DNA of 64,000 nt from Billgrantia aerodenitrificans (GTDB lineage: Bacteria > Pseudomonadota > Gammaproteobacteria > Pseudomonadales > Halomonadaceae): NCBI RefSeq assembly GCF_021404405.1, contig NZ_JABFTV010000009.1:181421-245420 (forward strand). Reading direction: 5' to 3'. Under the pieces are notes generated by a model. The model was not told where the DNA came from, did no database searches, and was given only the letters and a program-made list of their open reading frames with translations. This document shows positions 9,062 to 18,168 of this stretch, in pieces. The stretch's first letter is position 1, and each line of letters starts with the position of its first letter. The translations under genes and the position numbers were made by a program.

Positions 9062-9874
9062 TTAAGCTTCAGCTTCGAGTTCGACATCGGCTTCCTGAGC
9101 TTCCTCCGGCTCGACTCCGGTACGGAATCTTGCCAGATACTCACCGAAGCCTTCCGGGCTCAGCCAGAACTGCAGCATATTGGTCACACCATTGGCGGTC
9201 AGGGTAGCACCTGACAGACCGTCCACCTGGTGATCGCCAGTGCCGCTGCCCCGCGCCACGCGAATGGCCGGGGTCACGCTCTCTTCGTCGGCGAAGATAC
9301 GCTTGCCTTCCCACTGTGCCTGCCAGCGCGGGTTGTTGACTTCGGCGCCGAGTCCGGGCGTTTCGCTGTGCTCGTAATAGGTGATACCAACGATGGTGTT
9401 ACCGTCGCCCTCGATGGACATGTAACCGCGCATCAGCCCCCACAGGCCCTGGCCGCGAATCGGCAGGATGATCTGATCGGGGTTCTCGGGGTCACCCACC
9501 AGATAGACGGTAGCGAAGTTCTCGACGCGGGTCAGCCCGGCGATATCGCGATCGCCCGACAGAGTACGACCGGTAGCCGGATCGCGAGCCGCCTGGAAGT
9601 GGTCGAAGGTCTCCGCATCGAACTCGTCGGTGTACTCACCGGTACGCATGTCCACCACACGCGGCGTGATCTCGGCAAAGGCCGCTTCCACGTCGATGCC
9701 CGGCTCGTGGAGATTGGCCACGCGCAGGATGTTGGTCTTGCGGTCGAGTTCCACGTTGAGCTGCTGCATGGGGCGCAGCGCCACCGCGGCGGTGGAGACG
9801 ATGACGGAGCACACGATACAGAGTGCGAACGCCACCGTCAGAATCTTCTTGATGGAGTTGTTGCTCTGGGCCAT
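9062..9874 (-). CDS. nqrC: Na+-translocating NADH:quinone reductase subunit C
   Basis: Periplasmic FMN subunit, 270 aa, with one N-terminal helix (about residues 11-33). The flavinylation motif DGLSGAT is at residues 218-224, so FMN should be bound covalently to T224. The open frame continues upstream, but ATG 9874 shares its A with the nqrB stop (TGATG overlap), matches family starts, and is chosen. Confidence 0.96.
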   Translation of the reverse strand: MAQSNNSIKKILTVAFALCIVCSVIVSTAAVALRPMQQLNVELDRKTNILRVANLHEPGIDVEAAFAEITPRVVDMRTGEYTDEFDAETFDHFQAARDPATGRTLSGDRDIAGLTRVENFATVYLVGDPENPDQIILPIRGQGLWGLMRGYMSIEGDGNTIVGITYYEHSETPGLGAEVNNPRWQAQWEGKRIFADEESVTPAIRVARGSGTGDHQVDGLSGATLTANGVTNMLQFWLSPEGFGEYLARFRTGVEPEEAQEADVELEAEA

Positions 9875-11100
9875 CAGGCAGTCTCCTCGGCCGGCACACC
9901 GGTGCGCTGCATGCGGCGCTTGATGTTGGCCTGAACAAAGAAGTGGTCGATCAGCGGCGCAAACAGGTTGGCGAACAGAATCGCCAGCATGATTCCCTCG
10001 GGGAATGCCGGGTTCACCACGCGGATGAGCACCGTCATCACGCCGATCAGAGCGCCGAAGATCAGTCGTCCCTGGTTGGTCATGGAAGCCGATACCGGAT
10101 CGGTGGCCATGAACACCATGCCGAAGGCGAATCCGCCGATCACCAGGTGCCAGTACCAAGGCATGGCGAACATCGGGTTGGTGTCGGAACCAATCAGGTT
10201 GAAGAGCGCACTGGTTGCGACCATGCCGAGGAACACCCCGAGCATGATTCGCCACGAGGCGATCTTGGTCCATAGCAATACCGCGGCCCCAAGGAATATC
10301 GCCAGCGTCGATACCTCACCCACCGAGCCGGGCACGAAGCCGATAAAGGCATCCCACCAGCTGTACTGGCTGGTCAGGTCGGCCATGCTCTCCTGGAAGG
10401 CAATGGACAGCGGAGTCGCACCGGTGAAGCCATCGGCGGCCACCCACACGGCATCGCCCGAGATCTGCGCCGGATAGGCGAAGTAGAGGAAGGCACGGCC
10501 GGTCAGCGCCGGGTTGAGGAAGTTCTTTCCGGTACCGCCGAAGATCTCCTTGCCGATCACTACACCGAAGGTGATGCCGAGCGCCACCTGCCACAGCGGG
10601 ATGGTGGCCGGCAGAATCAGGGCGTAGAGAACCGAAGTGACGAAGAAGCCTTCGTTGACCTCGTGACCACGCTTGACGGCGAAGACCACTTCCCAGAACC
10701 CGCCGACCGCGAAGGTCACCAGGTAGATGGGCAGGAAGTAGGTCGCACCGAGCACGAAGTTGGCCCACAGGCTGTCCGGATTGTGGCCACCGGCCAGGGT
10801 CATGAGAATCGCTTCACGCCAGCCGCCCATGGAGGCGTAGCCGTCGGCGATCGCCACGTTGGCCATCCAGCCGGCATTCCACATGCCGAAGAACATGGCC
10901 GGGAAGGTACACAGCCACACGGTGATCATGATGCGTTTCAGGTCGACGCCGTCACGCACGTGGGCCGTGGTCTTGGTCACGCTTGGCGGAGCATAGAAGA
11001 TGGTGTCCACTGCTTCGTAGAGCGGATACCACTTCTCGTACTTGCCACCCTTGTGGAAATGCGGTTCGAGATTGTCGAGCGTCTGTCGGATACCCATCAT
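9874..11100 (-). CDS. nqrB: Na+-translocating NADH:quinone reductase subunit B
   Basis: Main Na+-pumping membrane subunit, carrying covalent FMN and riboflavin. The 408-aa product begins with a soluble segment (residues 1-55) and has multiple membrane helices. The motif DGFTGATP at residues 223-230 marks T229 as the FMN-binding threonine. ATG 11100 overlaps the nqrA stop by one base. Confidence 0.98.
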   Translation of the reverse strand: MMGIRQTLDNLEPHFHKGGKYEKWYPLYEAVDTIFYAPPSVTKTTAHVRDGVDLKRIMITVWLCTFPAMFFGMWNAGWMANVAIADGYASMGGWREAILMTLAGGHNPDSLWANFVLGATYFLPIYLVTFAVGGFWEVVFAVKRGHEVNEGFFVTSVLYALILPATIPLWQVALGITFGVVIGKEIFGGTGKNFLNPALTGRAFLYFAYPAQISGDAVWVAADGFTGATPLSIAFQESMADLTSQYSWWDAFIGFVPGSVGEVSTLAIFLGAAVLLWTKIASWRIMLGVFLGMVATSALFNLIGSDTNPMFAMPWYWHLVIGGFAFGMVFMATDPVSASMTNQGRLIFGALIGVMTVLIRVVNPAFPEGIMLAILFANLFAPLIDHFFVQANIKRRMQRTGVPAEETA

Positions 11101-12449
11101 CAGGCCTCTTTCTCGATCATGGTGAGGTTGTCACGCAGGATGGGACCGTATTCATACTTGCCCGGGCACACGTAGGTGCACAGCGCCAGGTCCTCTTCAT
11201 CCAGCTCCAAGCATCCGAGCTGCATGGCCACCTCGATGTCACCGACGATCAGCGAGCGCAGCAGCTGGGTCGGCAGAATATCCAACGGCATCACCTCCTC
11301 GTAGACGCCAACCGGCACCATGGCCCGCTCGGAGCCGTTGGTGGAGGTATTGGGCGCGTAGTTGGAGAGTCCCTTGAACTTCGACAGGTAGATGCCCAGC
11401 ACCGAGTGGCGATTGACGCCCGGCGAGAGCCAGCCCATGAAGGCGCGCTTGTTGCCCTCTTCGAGCAGGGTCACCTGGTTGTGGAAGCGGCCCAGGTAGC
11501 GCAACCCGCCTTCCGCTGTGAATCCGGAGAACACCGAACCGGAGATCACCCGCGTACTCTCGGGTTGGAGGATTTCACCGGCCAACAGTTCCTCGGTGCT
11601 GGCACCGATTCGCGTACGCAGCAGTCGCGGCTTCTCGGCCCGCGGGCCGCCCACTGCCACCACGCGGCTGGTTTCGATCCGTCCTTCCGCGAACAGCTTG
11701 CCGAAGGCGATCACGTCCTGGTAACCGATGTGCCACACCTTCTTGTGCAGCGCGACCGGCGACAGGTAGTGAATGTGGGTCCCGACCAGGCCCGCCGGAT
11801 GAGGACCGGCAAAGGTCTCGACCTGCACGCCCTTGACGTCGCCACCGGGAATCGGCGCATTGGGCGCGGTGCACAGGTACACCTTGCCATTGGTCAGCCG
11901 CGCCAGCACCTTGAGACCATCCTCGAACGCCTCGGGCTGTTCGTTGATGATATCGGCGGGATTCGGGCTCAGCGGATGCGTATCGACCGCGGTGACGAAG
12001 ATGTCGGCCGGCACGCCGTCGATGGCCGGTGTGCGCGAGAAGGGACGCGTACGCAGCGCGGTCCACAGCCCCGACTCGACCAGTTGATCGACCACGACCT
12101 GGCGATCCAGGCTCTCGAGCCCGTTGCGGCCATGAGCCGTGAACTCGACAGCTTCTTCGTTCTCGTCGATCTTGATCACCACGGAAAGCAGCTTGCGCTT
12201 CTCGCCGCGGTTGATGGCAATGACCTCACCGGCCGCCGGGGCCGTGAAGCGTACGCCTTCGTTCTTCTTGTCGGTGAAGAGGAGTTGGCCCAGTTTCACC
12301 TTGTCCCCTTCCCGGACCTCCATGGTCGGCTTCATGCCGACGTAGTCGGTGCCCAGGATAGCCACGTGACGCACGGCTCGCGCATCCTCGATGCGCGGCT
12401 CGGGCGTCCCCATGATGGGGAGATCCAGGCCTTTCTTGACTTCGATCAT
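11100..12449 (-). CDS. nqrA: Na+-translocating NADH:quinone reductase subunit A
   Basis: Cytoplasmic-side subunit implicated in quinone binding; 449 aa, starting [17 protein letters not shown] as in the family. RnfC-like domain features are visible ([13 protein letters not shown], the C-terminal [21 protein letters not shown] with its cysteine pair). First gene of the operon nqrA-B-C-D-E-F-apbE-nqrM, which is coupled by overlaps or gaps of 1-72 nt. Confidence 0.98.
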   Translation of the reverse strand: MIEVKKGLDLPIMGTPEPRIEDARAVRHVAILGTDYVGMKPTMEVREGDKVKLGQLLFTDKKNEGVRFTAPAAGEVIAINRGEKRKLLSVVIKIDENEEAVEFTAHGRNGLESLDRQVVVDQLVESGLWTALRTRPFSRTPAIDGVPADIFVTAVDTHPLSPNPADIINEQPEAFEDGLKVLARLTNGKVYLCTAPNAPIPGGDVKGVQVETFAGPHPAGLVGTHIHYLSPVALHKKVWHIGYQDVIAFGKLFAEGRIETSRVVAVGGPRAEKPRLLRTRIGASTEELLAGEILQPESTRVISGSVFSGFTAEGGLRYLGRFHNQVTLLEEGNKRAFMGWLSPGVNRHSVLGIYLSKFKGLSNYAPNTSTNGSERAMVPVGVYEEVMPLDILPTQLLRSLIVGDIEVAMQLGCLELDEEDLALCTYVCPGKYEYGPILRDNLTMIEKEA

Positions 12450-12578
12450 AGTCTCGCCCAGTTGATGGATCGGAAATGCGAAGGAAAGGGGTTCGAATGG
12501 ATTCGAATTCTTGTTGAGTTCAGTACGTTACCAGTCAGGCCCGAAGGCATTTCGGACCACCCCGAAAAAATCCCCAGC

Positions 12579-12608
12579 ATTATAAAGACAAGCGCGACCA
12601 AAGGCCAC
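12579..12608 (-). promoter_or_regulatory. Candidate nqr operon promoter
   Basis: The minus strand has a perfect TATAAT at 12584-12579, about 130 nt before the nqrA ATG. The -35 region at 17-18 nt spacing (TGGCCT or GTGGCC) is poor, so either the start is activator-dependent or the assignment is wrong. Confidence 0.45.
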
Positions 12609-12609
12609 A

Positions 12610-12622
12610 CGACCTAAGGTCG
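12610..12622. promoter_or_regulatory. Palindrome next to the nqr -35 region
   Basis: CGACCT-A-AGGTCG, 6-bp arms around one base, immediately upstream of the candidate -35. It could be an operator; no regulator is identified. Confidence 0.3.
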
Positions 12623-12776
12623 CAAAAGGGGTAACGAAGCCGCTCGGCGCCTGCCTCGAGAAGGGTTCAAAAGGCGTTGAAAGGCGCTCGTTTCATGAAG
12701 TTCAAGCAGCCTCGAAGGCGACGGCCGGCACCTGGGCGGTACCGGCCGACGTGAAATGAAGGTGACTCAGGTCAGA

Positions 12777-12803
12777 AATTCCCGACCCATCGGGTCGGGA
12801 ATT
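12777..12803 (-). terminator. Terminator of the GAPDH-like gene
   Basis: A perfect 12-bp stem (AATTCCCGACCC / GGGTCGGGAATT) with a 3-nt loop, 18 nt after the stop codon of the upstream minus-strand gene. The T-run is short (TTT). Confidence 0.75.
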
Positions 12804-12820
12804 CGGCTGTGTCGCCTGAC

Positions 12821-14284
12821 TCAAGCCTGAGCGCGGGGCAGCTTGAGGAAATGCACGTTGGAGATGTGCTGCAGGATACGCACCACCTGGCAGCTGTAGC
12901 CGAACTCGTTGTCGTACCAGACATACAGCACCGCCTGCCTGCCGTTGGCGATGGTCGCCTTGGCGTCGACGATACCGGCATGGCGGTTGCCGACGAAATC
13001 GGACGACACCACCTCGGGCGAGTCGACGTAGTCGATCTGCTTCTGGTAGGAGGAGTCGATCGACATGCGGCGCAGGTAGTCGTTGAGCGCCTCGGCATCG
13101 GTCTCGCGGCCCAGGGTCAGGTTGAGGATGGCCATGGAGACGTTGGGGATCGGCACCCGAATCGCGTTGCCGGTCAGCTTGCCGCCCAGTTCGGGCAGCG
13201 CCTTGGCCACCGCCTTGGCAGCACCGGTCTCGGTCAGCACCATGTTGAGCGGCGCGCTGCGACCGCGGCGATCGCCCTTGTGGTAGTTGTCGATCAGGTT
13301 CTGGTCGTTGGTGTAGGCATGCACCGTCTCGACGTGGCCGGTCTCGATGCCGTACTCGTCGTTGAGCACCTTGAGCACCGGCACGATGGCGTTGGTGGTA
13401 CACGAAGCCGCCGAGAGAATGGTGTCGTCCGCGGCAATGTCGCCGTGGTTGATGCCGAACACGATGTTCTTGATGTCGCCCTTGCCCGGCGCGGTGAGCA
13501 GCGCCTTGGACACGCCCTTGCACTCTAGGTGCTGGCCCAGGCCTGCCTCGTCGCGCCAGATGCCGGTGTTGTCGACCACCACGGCGTTGTCGATGCCATA
13601 GGCGGTATAGTCGATGTCGCTCGGCTTGTCGGCGTATATCACCTGGATGACGTTGCCGTTGGCGGTGATGGTACGCGCCTCGTAGTCGACGCTGATGGTA
13701 CCGTCGAAGGGCCCGTGGACGGAGTCGCGGCGCAGCAGGCTGGCACGCTTCTCGAGGTCCTTGGCGATGTCGCCACGGCCGCGCACGACGATGGCGCGCA
13801 GGCGCAGCAGGTTGCCACCGCCGGCCTTTTCCACCAGCACCCGCGCCAGCAGGCGACCGATACGGCCGAAGCCGTAGAGCACCACGTCCTTGGACTGACC
13901 GTTGTTGCCGCTGGAGTCGTGGCCATCGACGATCTCGGCGAGCTCTTCACGCAGGAAGGCCTTGGCGTCACCGCCGCCACGCTTCTTGAAGGCCACACCC
14001 AGCTTGCCCACGTCGACGTGAGCCGGACCCAGGTTGAGCTCGGTCATGGCCTGGACGAGCGGCAGGGTATCCTGCACCGAGAGTTCGGTGCCCTCAACCT
14101 TCCTGACGAAACGATGGTCCTTCAGGATACGGATCACCGAGCGATTGAACAGCGAGCGCCCGTAAAGGGTGGTGACCACGTTGTTGTGACGATACAGACT
14201 GCCGATCAGGGGGATCATCTGCTCGGCAAGCGCCTGATTGTCGTGCCATTCCTGGAAGACGGTCTCGAGGGGTTGCTGACTCAC
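12821..14284 (-). CDS. Glyceraldehyde-3-phosphate dehydrogenase, N-terminally extended type
   Basis: NAD(P)-dependent phosphorylating GAPDH of the long type found beside mfd in Pseudomonas (about 460-490 aa). About 130 residues precede the Rossmann fold, which starts at VVLYGFGRIGRLLARVL. The active-site cysteine is in SAASCTTNAIVPV; the phosphate-binding and catalytic segments (HAYTNDQNLIDNYHKG, RRGRSAPLNMV, WYDNEFGYSCQV) are intact. GTG 14284 is preferred: it has GAGAGG 6 nt upstream and gives the family N-terminus (M)SQQPLETVFQEW. ATG 14320 is an alternative. The role of the extension is unknown. Divergent from mfd. Confidence 0.88.
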   Translation of the reverse strand: MSQQPLETVFQEWHDNQALAEQMIPLIGSLYRHNNVVTTLYGRSLFNRSVIRILKDHRFVRKVEGTELSVQDTLPLVQAMTELNLGPAHVDVGKLGVAFKKRGGGDAKAFLREELAEIVDGHDSSGNNGQSKDVVLYGFGRIGRLLARVLVEKAGGGNLLRLRAIVVRGRGDIAKDLEKRASLLRRDSVHGPFDGTISVDYEARTITANGNVIQVIYADKPSDIDYTAYGIDNAVVVDNTGIWRDEAGLGQHLECKGVSKALLTAPGKGDIKNIVFGINHGDIAADDTILSAASCTTNAIVPVLKVLNDEYGIETGHVETVHAYTNDQNLIDNYHKGDRRGRSAPLNMVLTETGAAKAVAKALPELGGKLTGNAIRVPIPNVSMAILNLTLGRETDAEALNDYLRRMSIDSSYQKQIDYVDSPEVVSSDFVGNRHAGIVDAKATIANGRQAVLYVWYDNEFGYSCQVVRILQHISNVHFLKLPRAQA

Positions 14285-14418
14285 GTGAAGCCTCTCTGGT
14301 AATCGGGAATTCCTGTTCATTATCCCGTCCGGGCTCGTGGGGGGCAATCGCAGGATGGTCGCAGGTGCTGTAGGGGTATTACAGAAAACACAGGTTGACT
14401 ACAAGCGCCGCATCGGGC

Positions 14419-14427
14419 TGGTATGAT
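14419..14427 (+). promoter_or_regulatory. Candidate mfd promoter (extended -10)
   Basis: TGGTATGAT, an extended -10 element, about 90 nt upstream of the mfd ATG. A TTGACT at 14396-14401 is too far (about 20 nt) to be a standard -35. Confidence 0.4.
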
Positions 14428-14516
14428 CCAACACCGACCACAGGCCGCCGTTCCATTCGGCATGGCGAATGCCGCAAAGGCCGCACACACGAACGACGAT
14501 ACGTCTCGACGCCATC

Positions 14517-17500
14517 ATGCCCAAATTCTCGCTGCTCGACCCGCCCCGCCCCGCCGGGATCCGCGAAACCCTCTACTGGCAAACGCCGCCCGGCAGCGCG
14601 GCTGCGCTGGCGCTGGCTCATCTGGCCGACGATGAGCCGCTGCTGGTCATCACCCCGGATACCGCCAGCGCCCAGCGGCTCGAGGACGACCTGCGCTTCT
14701 ACGCCAACGTACCGGTGCTGCCCTTCCCCGACTGGGAAACGCTGCCCTATGACAGCTTCTCGCCGCACCAGGACATCGTCTCGGAACGCCTGCGCACGCT
14801 TCGACGGCTGCAGGACGGCGAGCACGGCATCGTGCTGGTACCGATCAACACGCTCATGCAGCGCCTGCCGCCGGTGGACTACATCGCCGGCCGGGTGCTC
14901 ACCCTCGAGGTGGGCATGCGGCTCGATCGCGAAGGCTTTCGCGACAGCCTGTCACGGGCCGGCTACCGGTCCGTGGAGACGGTCTACGAACCCGGCGAGT
15001 ACGCCCTGCGCGGCGCCTTGATCGACCTCTACCCCATGGGCAGCGAGAGCCCGCTGCGCATCGACCTGTTCGACGACGAGATCGACACCTTGCGCCGCTT
15101 CGATCCCGACACCCAGCGCAGCCAGGACAAGGTCGAGCGGGTCGAACTGCTGCCCGCTCATGAGTATTCCCTGTCGCGCAGCGCCATCGCCTGCTTCCGC
15201 GAAGGCTTCGAGACACTGTTCGACGTCGACCCGCGCCAATGTCCGCTCTATGTTGACGCCCTGAAGGGCATCCCCTCACCCGGGCTGGAGCAGTACCTGC
15301 CGCTGTTCTTCGAAGAGACGGCGACCCTGTTCGAGCACCTGGCCGAGGGTACCCGAGTGGCTCTGCTGCCCGACGTCTTCAGCGCCGCCGAGCATCACTG
15401 GGCCGCCATCGAGAGCCGCTATGAGAACCTCGGCGTCGACCCGACCCGGCCGCTACTGCCGCCCCACCGCGCCTTCGTTCCGGTCGCGGAGATTTTCGCC
15501 GCCATCAAACGCCACCCGCGCGTCGAGCTGAGTGACGACCCAGAACAGCGACATGCCCACCCAGGTGCCGTGCAGGCACTACCGCAAGTGGCGGTCAACG
15601 CCCGCGCCAGGAAGCCACTGGCGGCGCTCGAGCACTTTCTCGCCGAGCATGGCGACACCCGGGTGCTGTTCGTCGCCGAGTCGCGCGGCCGCCGCGAGGC
15701 TCTGGAAGAGACGCTCGCCCCGCTGCAGCTGACGTTGCCCCATGTCGCCGGCTTCAATGCCTTTCAAGCCAGCACGGCACGACTGGCCGTCACCGAAGGC
15801 GAGCTCAGCGCCGGGCTGTGGCTGGAGCAGCCCGATCTCGCCGTGATCAGCGAGACGGAGCTGTTCGGCGACGTGGTGCGTCAGAGCCGCCGCCGCGAGA
15901 AGGCCACCGACATGGGCGAACTGGCCATTCGCCACCTTGCCGAGCTGCGCCCCGGCGCCCCGGTGGTACATCAGACCCACGGCGTGGGCCGCTACCGCGG
16001 CCTGGAACTGATCGAGGCCGGCGGTCAGGCGGCAGAGTTCGTGGCGCTCGAGTACGCCGACGGCGCCAAGCTCTACGTGCCGGTGGACAACTTGCATCTG
16101 ATCTCGCGCTACGCCGGTGCCGACGACGAACTCGCCCCGCTGCACCGACTGGGCTCCGAACAGTGGGACAAGGCGCGACGCAAGGCCGCGGAGAAGATTC
16201 GCGACACCGCCGCCGAGCTGCTCGACGTCTACGCCCGCCGCGAGGCCCGGGAAGGCTTCGCCTGCGCCCTGCCCGACGAGGAGTATGCCCGCTTCTCCGC
16301 CACCTTCCCGTTCGAGGAGACCCCCGATCAGCGCGCCGCCATCGCCGCCGTGATCGGCGACATGACCGCCCCTCGCCCGATGGATCGCGTGGTGTGCGGC
16401 GACGTCGGCTTCGGCAAGACCGAGGTCGCCATGCGCGCGGCCTTCCTCGCCGTGCATTCGGGGCGTCAGGTGGTGGTCCTGGTGCCCACTACCCTGCTGG
16501 CCCGCCAGCACTTCGAGAACTTCCGCGACCGTTTCGCCGATACCGCGGTGCAGATCGAGCTGATCTCTCGCTTCACCGCCGGCAAGGGCCAGGCTGAGTC
16601 ACTCGCGCGCATCGAGAGCGGCAAGGCCGACATCGTGATCGGCACCCACAAGCTGCTGTCGAAGTCGATGAAGCTGCCCAACATGGGCCTGCTGATCATC
16701 GACGAGGAGCACCGCTTCGGCGTCGCCCAGAAGGAGCGACTCAAGGAGCTGCGTGCCGAGGTCGACATCCTCACGCTCACCGCCACCCCGATACCGCGCA
16801 CGCTCAATATGGCCATGAGCGGCATCCGCGACCTGTCGATCATCGCCACGCCGCCGGCCCGCCGCCTGTCGGTGAAGACCTTCGTCCAGCAGCGCGACGA
16901 GTCGATCATCAAGGAGGCGATGCTGCGCGAGATCTTGCGCGGCGGCCAGGTCTACTACCTGCACAACGAGGTCAAGACCATCGAGACCGCCGCCGAGACG
17001 ATCCGCTCGCTGGTGCCGGAAGCGCGTGTCGCGGTGGCCCACGGCCAGCTCCCCGAACGCGCCCTGGAGCGCGTCATGTCGGACTTCTACCACAAGCGCT
17101 ACAACGTGCTGGTGTGCTCCACCATCATCGAGACCGGCATCGACGTGCCTAGTGCCAACACCATCGTCATCGAACGCGCCGACAAGTTCGGCCTGGCGCA
17201 GTTGCACCAACTGCGCGGTCGCGTCGGGCGAAGCCACCATCAGGCCTATGCCTACTTGCTCGCTCCGCCGCCCCGCGCCATGACCAAGGACGCCGTCAAG
17301 CGCCTTGAGGCCATCGCTGCCGCCGACGACCTCGGCGCCGGCTTCACCCTGGCCAGCCACGACATGGAGATCCGCGGCGCCGGGGAGCTGCTCGGCGAGG
17401 AGCAGAGCGGCCAGATGGAGGCCATCGGCTACACGCTCTACATGGAGATGCTGGATCGCGCCGTGGCTGCCATTCGCGCCGGTAAGACGCCCAACATCGA

Positions 17501-17966
17501 AACCCCGCTGAACGAAGGGGTCGAGGTCAGCCTCAACCTGCCGGCGCTGATTCCCGACGACTATCTGCCCGACGTGCAGCAGCGCCTGGTGATGTACAAG
17601 CGCATCGCGAGCGCCGCCGACGAGGCCGAGCTGAAGGAGCTGCAGGTGGAGATGATCGACCGCTTCGGCCTGCTGCCAGCGCCGGTCAAGACCCTGATGC
17701 GCCAGACCCGACTGCGTCAGCGCGCCGAACGGCTGGGCATCGTGCGTCTCGAGGCCGGCACCGAACGCGGAAGGATGATCTTCGGCGGCCAGACCCGGGT
17801 CGATCCGCTGGTACTGGTCAAGCTCATTCAGGCCGAGCCGCAGCGCTATCGGCTCGACGGCGCCGACACCTTGCGCTTCGAAGCGACCATGGACAAGGAG
17901 GAAGGGCGCTTCCAGACCGTGGAGCAGCTGCTCGACGTACTCAACCGCAAGGCCCAGGCCGCTTGA
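14517..17966 (+). CDS. mfd: Transcription-repair coupling factor
   Basis: ATP-dependent translocase that removes stalled RNA polymerase from lesions and recruits UvrA. The 1149-aa product matches E. coli Mfd (1148) in length. Seen in order: UvrB-like N-terminal modules (FPDWETLPYDSFSPHQD), the RNAP-interaction region (PVVHQTHGVGRYRGL), the Walker A region (VCGDVGFGKTEVAMRAAF), the DEEH box (LLIIDEEHRFGV), TATPIPRTLNM, and QLRGRVGRSHHQAYAYLL (motif VI). ATG 14517 gives the family start MPKFSLLDPP; the frame is open 16 codons further upstream. Confidence 0.98.
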   Translation: MPKFSLLDPPRPAGIRETLYWQTPPGSAAALALAHLADDEPLLVITPDTASAQRLEDDLRFYANVPVLPFPDWETLPYDSFSPHQDIVSERLRTLRRLQDGEHGIVLVPINTLMQRLPPVDYIAGRVLTLEVGMRLDREGFRDSLSRAGYRSVETVYEPGEYALRGALIDLYPMGSESPLRIDLFDDEIDTLRRFDPDTQRSQDKVERVELLPAHEYSLSRSAIACFREGFETLFDVDPRQCPLYVDALKGIPSPGLEQYLPLFFEETATLFEHLAEGTRVALLPDVFSAAEHHWAAIESRYENLGVDPTRPLLPPHRAFVPVAEIFAAIKRHPRVELSDDPEQRHAHPGAVQALPQVAVNARARKPLAALEHFLAEHGDTRVLFVAESRGRREALEETLAPLQLTLPHVAGFNAFQASTARLAVTEGELSAGLWLEQPDLAVISETELFGDVVRQSRRREKATDMGELAIRHLAELRPGAPVVHQTHGVGRYRGLELIEAGGQAAEFVALEYADGAKLYVPVDNLHLISRYAGADDELAPLHRLGSEQWDKARRKAAEKIRDTAAELLDVYARREAREGFACALPDEEYARFSATFPFEETPDQRAAIAAVIGDMTAPRPMDRVVCGDVGFGKTEVAMRAAFLAVHSGRQVVVLVPTTLLARQHFENFRDRFADTAVQIELISRFTAGKGQAESLARIESGKADIVIGTHKLLSKSMKLPNMGLLIIDEEHRFGVAQKERLKELRAEVDILTLTATPIPRTLNMAMSGIRDLSIIATPPARRLSVKTFVQQRDESIIKEAMLREILRGGQVYYLHNEVKTIETAAETIRSLVPEARVAVAHGQLPERALERVMSDFYHKRYNVLVCSTIIETGIDVPSANTIVIERADKFGLAQLHQLRGRVGRSHHQAYAYLLAPPPRAMTKDAVKRLEAIAAADDLGAGFTLASHDMEIRGAGELLGEEQSGQMEAIGYTLYMEMLDRAVAAIRAGKTPNIETPLNEGVEVSLNLPALIPDDYLPDVQQRLVMYKRIASAADEAELKELQVEMIDRFGLLPAPVKTLMRQTRLRQRAERLGIVRLEAGTERGRMIFGGQTRVDPLVLVKLIQAEPQRYRLDGADTLRFEATMDKEEGRFQTVEQLLDVLNRKAQAA

Positions 17967-18109
17967 GCGGCAACGCCAGGGTCCACGCAAGAAGCACGCC
18001 AGGACTCCCGCATCGCGCGGGAACGCTATACTATGCGTAGGTGTCCAATCGCAGCCTTGACACGAACCCGGCGCCAAGAACCGAAAGGCGCGTGACCGTT
18101 GCCGAATGA

Positions 18110-18135
18110 CGTGGCATGTCTGGAGACATGCCACG
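18110..18135. promoter_or_regulatory. Perfect hairpin in the leader of the L,D-transpeptidase gene
   Basis: CGTGGCATGTC / GACATGCCACG, an 11-bp perfect stem with a TGGA tetraloop, ending 33 nt before the ATG at 18169. No T-run follows, so it is unlikely to be a simple mfd terminator. A TATACT at 18027-18032 could be the -10 of the downstream gene, which would place the hairpin in its 5' UTR. Confidence 0.55.
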
Positions 18136-18168
18136 CGTTGGCGACTTTATGACGAGAACATGACGTAA

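Larger units (their letters stand above)
12450..12820. other. Intergenic region between nqrA and the GAPDH-like gene
   Basis: 371 nt without a gene. It holds the nqr promoter region, a small palindrome at 12610-12622, and the terminator of the upstream minus-strand gene at 12777-12803. An imperfect GC-rich inverted repeat lies around 12724-12748. No tRNA or riboswitch was recognised. Confidence 0.6.

Noticed and set aside
12480..12515. GGTTCGAA-like motif resembling a tRNA T-arm
   Set aside because: No acceptor, D or anticodon stems could be formed around it; it is a local GGATTCGAATTC-like palindrome.
11100..12600. Long plus-strand frame over nqrA
   Set aside because: Antisense shadow of nqrA, whose identity is certain.
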